Positions 12,001 through 24,000 of a DNA stretch of 64,000 nucleotides are shown here, piece by piece. Location: NCBI RefSeq assembly GCF_028769735.1, contig NC_088171.1, positions 82,264,716-82,328,715 of the forward strand. The letters run 5' to 3'. The DNA comes from Zonotrichia leucophrys gambelii. Lineage: Eukaryota; Chordata; Aves; Passeriformes; Passerellidae. The notes beneath the pieces were generated by a model. The model worked only from the letters and a program-made list of their open reading frames with translations. It searched no databases and had not been told where the DNA came from. A program made the position numbers and the translations under genes. Position 1 is the stretch's first letter, and each line of letters opens with the position of its first letter.

Positions 12001-15000
12001 GGTGCAGGCCCCTGCTCTGCTTAGGGCATCCCCCAGCCCCAGGACAACCTCAGCCAGCTCAGCCAACCTGTCACAACCCAGAAGCCTGCAGGCAGCTCCC
12101 ACCTGCCACCAACACGAGGCCTTGGCTTTATCCAACAGTGCACAGCAAGTTCTCATGGAGGCCCTTTGGTCTGACAGCTGAAGCAGTGAATAGAAATGTT
12201 CCCTTTTAAGAAAGTACTCCAACAGCTCAAAGGAGGAAAATCCTGGGTAACCTCTCCACAGACAGAATCTGCACCTCATGCTGTATAAATCAAGATTCTC
12301 AGCATCTAAAGGGGCATAAGCCCATATATATTCTCTTTTTCTTTCTTGTGCTAGCTAATAAAGGTATTTTAACCAATGCCTTACAGAATCTGATTGTCTT
12401 TCTTACTGAGATCACAGGTCTGGTGTCTTGCACCAGGGTAGTACACACTTAGGATCCAGCACAATGCATTTAGTCTCTTCTCTTAAAATTTAAGACCTGC
12501 AGTTCTGTGGGTATAAAGATCTTCACTCAAGTAGGAAGGACTTCTACTCCTATATGTCTATAGAGAAAAAATTACTTGAGGACAAAGTAATTTTGTAAAA
12601 AAATTTCCTAGTCAAATAAAATATATTCCAAAACTGCATCTTTTAGATGCCAGTATTATAACTTCTATTTATTTAACATGTGGATGTGGCAGCACTAATA
12701 CAGGACAGTATTTTGTTCCAGGAGCAGATATACATGTCAGCTTCTATTACACAGAACCTACAGAAGCATCATAGCAAAACTAAACCAAACTGAACACAAA
12801 AATGTTGCTATAATTTACTGAGGAATCTTTGCTAAGTCTTTTTTAAAAGTAAGCTAAACTAATCAAAAAAGTTATTTTGGGGGGTAGAGAAGGAGGCAAA
12901 TAAATTGCTTTGCCACAAAATGAACTTAAATCAATTGGGGCTAAAGTAATTTCCAAAGCTCTTATGCACTCATTTTAGATGACATAGTCAATAGATGTCA
13001 GGTTTACTATCATAAATCACATAAAGTTTATTGACATGAGCAAAGCTTAAAACTAACACACAGATTCAAAATAACAAATTTTTAATTTAAGGAAACAAAC
13101 ATTTGTCAGCCTAAGTATTCAATATCTTATAGAGTGAAAAGAGAGAAATTTTAATCCCAGACTAAAGAAAAAAATTAAAAGTGGTAACTCAAAAGGAATT
13201 TAAAGCTTTTTCCAGCTAAAATATTTGCAGCGTCTGAGGATGAAAACAAGGCTTATTTGAGAGATGTTTTAAAGTTTTAAAATCTTTAGCTAACTTTAAT
13301 TTTCCATGTATTAATGTCAGAAGTGAAATTTTAACACAATTTTTTATGCCAATCTATCAAAGACAAATTTTCGTAGATGAAAAATTTGTTTTAATACTTT
13401 AAAAGCTATAAATCCTGAAATCAGGACACACCAATTTGGTGATTATTTCACCACAGAGACGAAATAAACTTCCTTTTCCTCCTGCTGCCACCAGCTTATT
13501 CACCCAAACCCATATATTTTGACACAATATATGGCTTGACATTTTCAACTGCAGGTCTTTTGTAATATTTTAAGGAATCACTGCTCTCTAGGACACAGGT
13601 CCCACTTTTTTGCAGCAATGTCCTTCCCCCTCCTCTTGCATGTGCCATTGCGCTTTTGTTCACACTGAGACATCCCCTTCAGATCAGTTCAGGTCTCTTA
13701 AGCAGTTTATATATTGGCACATGAGAGTTTTATTTCCACCCTTCTCACACCAGCTTTCCCAAAATATGCAATGACTGATGTGTGACAATTTCACATTTGA
13801 TGAAAATGGTGAATATTTTCAGGTCAGCCACCTGAAAATATTCCCACCATGGGAAACCTGCCTGCAGACTAACCAGCTTTCAGTGCACAGTCTGTTTTGC
13901 AGATGCTGTGTGTTATCTTGATATCTTGTAATGTGTTAGCACGGGTGAATTAAGATTCCTTGTTATTACACTGTTTCCTGCTTTTTTAATCTGACATTCA
14001 TTAAAACCTCTATTTTCAGAAGTACTAATCTCATTTAACTTCCCACTTACTTCAAATGCAGTTGCAGCTGACTAAAAAAAAAAAATCAAGCTTTTACTGC
14101 AGTCTAAAAAATGGGTGGGTGTTTAACTTCAAGCAGATCTGGTAACAGTCAATTTAGTGCAATTGTTGTAAACAAACAAAGAAATGTGAAATGAACTTAC
14201 CGGTAGGAAAAAACAGTTATTTTGTATACACCACCGTGTCTGATTACTTGAATTAGGAAAACTTGCGTTTGATGAATTAAGAACTGAGGAAAAAGCTATC
14301 ACATCATTATCCAGGAAAAACTAGGAAAAAAAAAATCAATATATAATCCATTAGCATGACAGCTGTTTAAGGTCAAAATAGAGAACAGTCAAATGGGGAA
14401 GCAGAGAAAGCTTTACATGTAACCATTTAACTTTAGTATTTCACTACTTTTTTATTTTAATTTGAAATAGGAAAAGGAAGATGACATACCATGATTACTT
14501 GTTCCTACATTCTCAAACAAAAATAAGCGTGCTAACCTTCATCTGACACTTTCTACTTGAATAAAAGACAAAAGCTCTTTGTTGTATTACTTTCACATAT
14601 CAGAAGCTCGCACACCCAAGAGACATTGAAGAAATAAACTCAATATTAATAATTCCTGGATTTACCTAAACTGAATGTCCTATTTAAACAAAGGAAGAAT
14701 TACAGAAAGAATATGGAGCCATTACTGAAGTTGATACAATAACATCATAATGCTGACATTAATATCGGAACTGATGGAATTGAAACTGAAAAGTGGATCC
14801 AGTTATCTCTTGGGGCATCAAATTCAGCCAGTAATCACACAGGAAACCAACATCATACAGACCTCCTTGATGCAGTGATCCAGTACTTTCTTAACAATTT
14901 AGATTTTGACGACTATATTTATTCCAGTAGCTTGAATCTCAATATTTAAGCTGTTTCTACATTTAGTCACTACTCATGGCCAGTTTGCTTGTCTTTCTTC

Positions 15001-18000
15001 TTGTCATCATCTCATCTTTTAGTTTTCACATAGCTTCTTCCTCTCCCTAGTATTTAAAGTCCTAATATAAAGTGTAATCTCAGGCTTCATTGTGCTCATC
15101 AATCTATGTTTTTTCTTGTTTCTTCCCTGAAAGCAAGCTCTTCATTCCCCCAGTTAGTCTGGTAGTCACCCTCTGTACATATTTCTTTCAATTCAACCTT
15201 CTGGGTGACCAAAACTGCCAACACACTTCCCAGATTTTATCAGTGAGTCATGCAATAGCATTAATACAAATTCTGCAGAAAATATATTCTCATACATTCT
15301 AGAGTCAAGGAATTTTTAGGGTTGGAAAGGACCTCTGGAGATCATCCAGTCCAACGCCCTGCCATGACACAGTCAGCTAGATCAGTTTACATATAAACGT
15401 GTCCAGGTGGGTTTTGAATGACTCCAGACAGGGAGAGTCCACACCCTCCCTGGGCAGCCTTCTCCTCCCTCAATGTAAAGTTCTTCTTCATGTTGAGGTG
15501 AAACTTGTTGTGTTTTAGTTTATGGCCATTGCTCCTCATCCTGTTGCTGGACACCACTGAAGAGAGCCTGGCACCAACCTCTTGACATCTGCCTTTGAGG
15601 GATTTATATGTTTTGAATAAATTGAATTAAAAAACTGAATTTATATATCCAGAACAATGCTCCTTTGCTCACAGCTACAAAACCTTAAAAGCTCACTGTA
15701 CCTCATGCAGCTGGGGCTCAGACAGCTTAACACATTCTGCACAGGGACATCACCCCAGCTATTAACATCATGCTCAGAAAATGTGAAGGTAGCCTTCCTT
15801 CATTGGGACTCACCTAGGAAAATGCAGTTCTTACTTACCATGAGTTCAAAGCAGTCACATGGATGGTTATTGTGATTCAGCTGAATTGACATTAAACCCA
15901 CCTAATTAATTAAAATCCTGAACTCATTGCCTAGCCATGTGATGAGCTTCCAACATGTATCAGAATTTCTTGTCACTAGTCTGTCAGACCAATTACAATC
16001 TTGACTTTTTTACTACTAAATTTCATCCTAGTTCTTTTTATTTTCTCAAATCCATACCTGACTTTTTCCTTTCTAAAATCCCAAGCCTTTCCTCACAGAC
16101 ACTGACTGTCACCTTAATTTATTAGTTTCATAGTCTCTCTTATACACTAACTACGAAAATCCACTCATGGTTGACCAGAGTAGAGCTCCAGAGGTCACCT
16201 CCCTGTCACACCCTGTTCCCTGCAGGTAGTCACTGAGTAACCCACCTCCAAATTCTTTCTCCATTTCTGTCTTTAAATACTGTTACAGAGGAAACCTGAA
16301 CTGCTCAACTCACAGCAACTAAATGTGGGTCAAAATGGTTTATTGATTTACTAATGTTAGATCTGGTCAGTCATTCGGTCACAGTTCTGGACAGCCAGGT
16401 CTTGGAAACTTCCAAGGATGGAGACCCACAATCCCCCTTGGCAGCAGTCAGCGCTGTTCATGCACAGTAACTCCTTTTATCTTTCTAAAGACTATCCAAC
16501 CTCCCATGTCACCACTTGTGCTGAGTGCCCTTTGATGTTTTATGGCTCTGCAGAGAAGAGTCTGAAGCCATTTTCTCTCTTAACTCCCCTTCAAAAGAAG
16601 TCCAAGGTTGTGGATTTGCAAAGGTTATCAATACGCCACCTACTACCAACACCAAGCTGGCACTCACCTGTGTTTCTGCAGTTGCACTTTTGGGTTCCCT
16701 TGCTTTGCCAACACAACTGTGTATGTGAAACTGCATATAATTAACCTGCCATCAGTGAACTACAAAGTCAGGAAGAGTGTGGAATCCTTTGAATCTTTTC
16801 CCATTGGGGAAATACCCCACGCTGCTACAGACGAGGATCAGTACCAGAAATAGAACCGATAAACCATGAAAACAGACCCTACAAAATGTTAATGAACACC
16901 TACAGATTTTGAAACATCCTTCAATAACTGATCCCAAAGAGCTCTACTGACGTGCACATGAAGGGAGTTACATGCACATCTGCCTCTTCCCACAGGATGT
17001 GTGGGTGAAATGCACACACTCCCCTTCTGGCAATGCAGGTTCCCCTGCTGGCACACACTGCTGAAAGGAGATGCAGGTACTCTATGTGCACCTGTGCAGC
17101 TCCCTGCAAGCTGTCCATGCACATGCTGGAGAGAGAGCCCTGCAGGTTCCTGTGCAGGGACAAACCTGAGCAGTGGTCCCTGCTTGTCCCAGCCCATTTG
17201 TGCAGGCAGCTCACAGTATCTGACAGGCAGGCTGCCTTTGCTGGCTGAGGCAGAGGTGTGATGCCAAAGAGGTGACTTATAACAGTGTCAGAATAGTTTT
17301 TTTGACAGGCATCTGTTTCCACTCACAGCTCTCTGTCTCCTGTCACACATTTCCACATTGCTCAGAGAGGCTGTGGAGTCTCCCTCACTGGAGATATTCA
17401 AGGGCTGTCTGGACACAATCCTGTGCCATGTGCTCTAGGATGACCCTGCTTGGGTCAGATGATCACTGTGGTCTTTTCCAACCTCATCTATTCTATGATT
17501 CTGTTTCTTTTATTCTTATTTTCACACTATTTCCTTCTCTACTTAAGGATTTTCTGAAATTGCTTGGTTACTTTTTAAGGCAGCTGATGCTCACCTGCCT
17601 CTTTTGACTGGAACAACTTTGGACAAAAAATCCCCTTCAGACAGCTTTGAGGATTTACTCTCCATTCCAAGCCTCTAGCTATTTAATAACTTCTGTTAAC
17701 AAGGACATTTGCCAAGAGAACCACATCCCACTAACAGTGCATATACTTTTTCTGTGGACATGAAATATTTAGTTTCAGAATTCCACTTTTTGCATGTCCC
17801 CAGAGCAAAGATTATATAACATGAAGAACTCAAACACAATTATATTACAGAAAGACATATGGCATGCATATTTATATAAATAATTTAGAATAAAGCATTT
17901 TAATTTGGGTTTTGAACCTCGCACAAAGCATTTATGACCTATAAATGTTACCTGCATACACAGAACACTGTATGAAATATGGTATATCTATGCATATATT

Positions 18001-21000
18001 AATGAATATAAAAAGGAGAACAAAAAGGATATGGAAATGTTGTCACCTGCCATGAGCCAAACAACACTTACTTCTGAATGATGTGTTTGCACTTGTCTTT
18101 CTTGTCTCTCATCAGTTACCTACATCTGCTATCATGCTTTGAAGATACATATTGTTCTTCAACATAGTATTTTTTGTAAGAGCAGGTTCAGTCCTACTAA
18201 GCAGTCACACCCACACAAATGACTCAAATGAAAGCAGTATTTTTTATGAATACCAATGTTTGCCAGGGAACGTCTGAGCATGCTACCATTACGTTCTTAT
18301 TTTAACTTCATATATTCTGACAGTGTTTTCTTTTCTTGTGTTCACATGACCTGCAATCCTCAGCTGTGAGTTTTCTGCCTCACATAATGAAAATACCTGC
18401 TTTCAATGGGAGCCATGTGGTGACAGAACCTCCCTCAAAACATGGGATAAGCAAATTAGCGCATCTCTTTTGTTGTCTGAATACAACAACTACAGTATTC
18501 ACTAGTTTAGATCTCATTAGAAAAGAAGCCATCTTTCCCACCGAGGTATGAAAGTACTTGGGTGTAGAATGCATATCACAGCTTCCTTTGAAAAATGGCA
18601 GTTTGTCTGGCAGTTGAATCAGGACTTTTATTCCCAGATCTTCACAAGAATGCCCCAAGAATAGTGTGAAGAATGACAAATTTCGGTATCATTCCCCCTC
18701 TTCCCAAGCTCAAAAGGAGAGGTTTAAGGACAGCCTGGAATGCTAAGTTCTTACCAAGACTACTAAGTATTTTTTTACCAAATAAAGGTGATGCTGAGAT
18801 ATTGGTAAGTTGTAAAAGGATAATGAAAATCCAGAAGTACTGAAATGCATTTAGCAGAAATTTTAGAGCACTTTTCCTCTGAGTTGGTACAAGGCTTCTT
18901 AACATCAAAGTGCTCATGCATCTGTGTTATTTGGTGTCTTGTAGCATAAATGGACCAAATTAACGTTGCTCAATAATTTATTTTCTATGAAAGTTTGTGT
19001 GCCAAGTGAAAATGCATAACTGTCTTTGTGCAACCATGTATTCAATCCCTAGTCCCCTGAAGAGGCAATATGTAGTGGCAAGTCACTGCCTTGTTCAAAG
19101 CTCCCACCAACAGGAAAGATGAGGAGCCTGCTGGCCCTTTACAGACTCAGACAGCATGATTTTTGTATTTGACAGGTATGGAGAAATGCTCATTTATAAA
19201 GGCAGTGACAGCATGACTCTACCTCTTCCCACACCTTTGAAAGAAATCAGAACTGCTGTAAACATGATTTCAGAGCAGTGTCTCACCTGCTAGTGCATCT
19301 CTGCTAATCCAGTGTACCTAGACTGATACTGATTTTTTTAAGTTCCTTAAATCCTGGAATAGATTTGTGACTGGGCCCTGCAAGTACCACTTAAAGCTAC
19401 ATTTCTTCAGCTGTGCTTTTTCCTTCCAACTCCCTGGCCAGGTCAACCTCTAGACAATGTCTATTTATTCTTCTCAAAAGACACGCGTTAAGCACCATCC
19501 AAAACCGTCTTCAATGTGCCAGGCACTGTGGGATGTATAATTAGAGTGTATGTGCCAAAGAGCTTACCAATTAAAAATACAAGTTCACCAACAGAGTCAG
19601 CTACACTAAAAGGAAGATCTGTTAAAGAAACTTTCCACTATGAGAATGAAAGCAGATTTGATTAATTATTTGTCATTATTTGAACACAGGATCATTCATG
19701 ACTTAGAGGGGGCTAATACTTGTGTCATTTAAGGCAGTGTGGGCTCACAGATGTATAATAACCAATGGAACAAAAATACTCAAACCTCTCTCAGTATTCA
19801 CATTCCTAAACGTGTTCTTTGAGAGGAAACAGTCCAGGTGTTAACATTCACTGGATGTAAAGACAGGAAAGCAAGTAATATCTAGAGAAGAGCCACAAAG
19901 ATTATCAGAGGGCTGGAACACTTCTTTTTTGAAGATAGGCTGAGAGACCTGGGGTTGTTCAGCCCAGAGAATTCTCCAGGGAGACCTTCCAGTACCTGAA
20001 GGGCCTAAGAAAGATTGGGACAAACTTTGTAGCAGGGTCTGTTGTGACAGGACAAGGGGTAATGGTTTTAAACTCAAACAGGGTAGATTCGGACTAGATA
20101 TAAGGAAACATATGATGAGGATGGTGAGGCACTAGAATAACTTTCCAAGGAGGTGGTGGATGTCCTATTCCTGGAAACACTCAAAGTCAGGTTAGACATG
20201 ACTGAGCAATTGGATTCAGTTAAAGATGTCCCTGCCCATGGCGGCCGGGGGGGTGGGCGTGAACTATGTGACTTTTTAAGATTCTTTTGATTCTTTTCAA
20301 CCCAAAATATTCAATGATTCCATGATCCTGAATGTTAAAGCCGGTGGTTAGAGTAATTAAGACTTAGTGGGACATACAAGCCTGAGATCTTGTTGCTTGT
20401 GCCAAGAACCAGTCATGCATTTGATGCAGAAGTCACTGAAACCAAGAGCTGTTGCAGGATCTTTTATCATGCACTATTCCTTAAGATCTAAAGAATCCCA
20501 GAGGATGACAAGGCACAATCATTTGATGTACTGTCTGCAGTCATTCATTCAGTTTTCAAGTAGTAACCCTTCACAATCATGCAGTCCTACTGTCTCTCTG
20601 GGCCTCCTGCATTGCTCCATGCAGGATTCTTTCTCCTGTCAAGCAGATCAGCTTGACAAAAGCAGTTTTCCTCAGCAACTGATAGATATCCTACTGTCTA
20701 TCTAGCACCAGATCTAATGCTTACCCTCTCCCTTCAGCTCAGAACTATTTGATATTTATGTGACATTAGCTGATTTTTAACTTCTCTTTGCTGATCAGGA
20801 CTACACACATCTCAAACCTAAACAAGAGATTTAGACATGAGCTGAAACAGCTAATTCCAAATAAAATTGCACCCCCACTCTTCTCCAGTCTCCCTTGACC
20901 ATGAAGACTGAGTTTTACTTGGCATTTTGCTCATAATGATGAATTATTAGGTGTGGCATGGTTAGACACTCTTTATCTCCATTAAATCTTAATGACTACA

Positions 21001-24000
21001 TTTTGCCTTTTGCTACTGAAATGGCTCATGGAAGTAAATGCAGTTAACGGACTCTGCTATTAAGTACATGTTGCTTGGAGATATAATAATGATACTTCAG
21101 AGTCTCTCCCACAATTTGCTAATGCAAAATTCACAATCACATTTAAAGTCATTTTTGCTAGTCAAACTATTAAGGTTTAATTTCAAGGTGGGAATTGTAC
21201 TTAAAATTACCATCTCATGAATATCTTGGAACATGATTATTTGTAACTGTAACATTGCTTATAAGGCCCTAAGACTTGCTTATAAGGCACTAAGACTTTA
21301 AAATACAGCCTATTAGGTATTACTGTAACATTCAGTCCACATAAAACTGGACATGAGCCAATAAAATTAAAACCTTTTTCAAAAAATTATGTACAGAACA
21401 ACTCCCTTTTTTTTTGTTAAAATGTCTTTTACTGCTTGAAGGCCAAGTTTGAAGTGGGCTGTAAGCACTAGTAGAACTTTAGTCTAAGCAAAAAACAGTT
21501 GCTGACTATATCTCCTTTTACATTTTTTTACTCAATAAATAACCATATGCATGAAGCCTAAATCAGTGTATAATTTAAACCCAAGTAGGTTCTTTATTTT
21601 CTTCTGATATATTTACAGAGTTTAAAAAAAGAGAAAATCTAGCCTGATCTTCATTTTACAAGTTACTAAATCTCTGAGGTCTTTGCTGTTGTACAACTTT
21701 TGCATGGCTAAAGGTTATAATTCAAAAAGAGTTTTCAGCTAATGGACAATCAACAGCTTTTCAGAATAATTGTTTCCATTGCTAACTGCTTTCACTGATG
21801 AAAAGTCAATTTATATTCAGTTTTATATTATTTTCAGCCACTACTTCTTTGAGTTTCACCTCTCCCATCCTTACACACTAAATTCACTTAGGTAAATTTT
21901 GGAGTTTGGAAATAGAATTGGTTTTGTGTTTCTCTCCTCTCCTTCAAACAAAGCAGGAAAAAGAAACAACAGAAAACCAATATTAACAAGACTAGAAAAA
22001 TTTAACAATAAAACGGAGACAACATTCTACCAACTATTTCAAGTGTTCACATTTAAAAGCCCACATTACATCATTTGGACAAGTTTAGTTCTTAGTGTAA
22101 CAAATGATTGATTAAGGGTCCCCTGAAGTGTGGGAAAACAAAATAAAACAGTGTAGGCATTATCAATCTCTAAGTCCTTTATAAATCCTAAGTAACAAAA
22201 GTACTGGCAACTCAAGCAAGCATTAGGGTTGCAATTTCAAAAGCACTGAACCTTACTCACTTGAAACATGAATTTATGCATTGATGTTGTGATGAAAATA
22301 TTGCCTGAATAAATGTCAGAGTTCCCACTTTGCAGATGCAGAACTGAACTGAACACTTTCACAGGTTTACAAACAGAATCCACCTTAGCCAACAGGGCAA
22401 AACAAAGGAAGACTTTTGATCCCGTGTACTGCTCATCCCGTTAGACAATAGACCTTTCAGACTAAATGAGATCAATAAGATTCATGCTTTAGGCAAACTA
22501 ATGACAGATTTACTCTATAATTGCTTACAGATTTACTCTATAATTTACTCTATAGTTGCAAAGGAATAATAAAATTACATAAATTTTCTCTGTTAGGAAG
22601 TTGAAGAGGTTGAAGTCACTTAAGCAAACATAAGCCCTAATGAATTTGTAGGTCAGTACTTTTGAAGTTTTGACGTAACTTTGAATTTTTTTCTTATTTA
22701 AAAAGCATGTGAAACCAATAATGTATACATTATGATAATTTTGGGGTCAGCAGAGAAGCATCACAAAACTGAATAAAGCTTGGTTTGTTTCACACAAAGT
22801 CTTCCACAAATCCTGTGAGGAGATACTTGATTGTCTCAGCAATGCTGCTTTTCTAAGTGACGCACAGATGAGTAAGGGACTTGCACAATTCAAACCTGAG
22901 ATTTAATTGTTTTCTGTTCATTATAAATAATATTTTTCTTTAACATATTTAGCCAAGGTCTGAGCTCTTGTTGAGCATCCGGTTTGCAGAGGTCTCAATT
23001 ACACAGTATGTTTTCTTTTGCTCTGCTTTATATTTCTGTTTCTGGCAATTACCACGCAGGTTCCTGGCATAGCAACAGGCCATAAATTTAACATCTAAAC
23101 AAATACTGAATAACAACAACAACAACAACAAATCTTAAATGGACAAAAAAAAACAGGAAAAAAATACCCCTTTTTCCCTTACCATGTTGAATACAGCCAT
23201 GGTTAATATTATAGCAGTGGTTGTCAATGTAAGAGTGATCCTTGGCCAAGGACGGTTTGCAATTATTCCAGATGATTTCAGCATCCACAACAATGAAGCT
23301 GATGCTTTCTTGCTACATTGCTAAGTGCAAACAGTTTAGAAAAGAGAAAAAAAAAAAGATCTTCAGTATACTTAATTAGAATAAACAAGGGTAGAATTAA
23401 GATACCTTAATACTGAGGACAGTAATAATCTTACAGCATTGCACAGAACTATTTAACTATTATAGTCTCTCGAGAATGACAGATCATGATTAAACATGAA
23501 CACAAAGAAAAAATTACTTAAAATATCTGCCATATTATCACTTCCATTAAATAATTATAATTTGCAAATAGCTTACTAAATATTCAATACATACTACTAA
23601 TAATAGCAAAATACAGAGCTGACAGCAGTGTCATTACCTTTAACAGCATCAAAACCTTGAAAATTAACTGACCTGCCTTGACTGAATTGAAAGAGTCATG
23701 TTTAGTAGCCTCTGGAAACTTCAAAATGTAAATAATGACTCTGCAAAGTCTTTGACACAGAATAAAGGCTAGATGTATCCCCAGCAGCCCACAAAACAGG
23801 AAAGCTTTCAGGCTTTTCTTTCATCCTTTTAGAGTCTTATTTGATAATTATTTTAAATGGAAAATAACTCAGCAAAGCAAATCAACCTTCCCTAAAACTA
23901 TCCAGAAAGCAAATAAGCATTTCATAAAAAACTGGATGTAAAATTTGACAAAAAAATATTTAGTGAATAGAAAAATTTTCTTGTATAATGAGAAAAATTA

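Larger units (their letters stand above)
14321..23182 (-). other. ADCY2 intron W12-W13
   Basis: 8,862 bp, with four CR1 fragments (15301-15597, 16390-16600, 17356-17513, 19863-20330). A GC-richer block at about 16940-17260 directly precedes one of them. Short duplications lie at 21257-21298 and 22504-22557, and an AAC microsatellite at 23112-23131. Confidence 0.8.

Noticed and set aside
16889..17322. Overlapping open frames up to 133 codons on both strands
   Set aside because: Open frames on several strands at once reflect higher GC and few stop codons; no recognisable protein.
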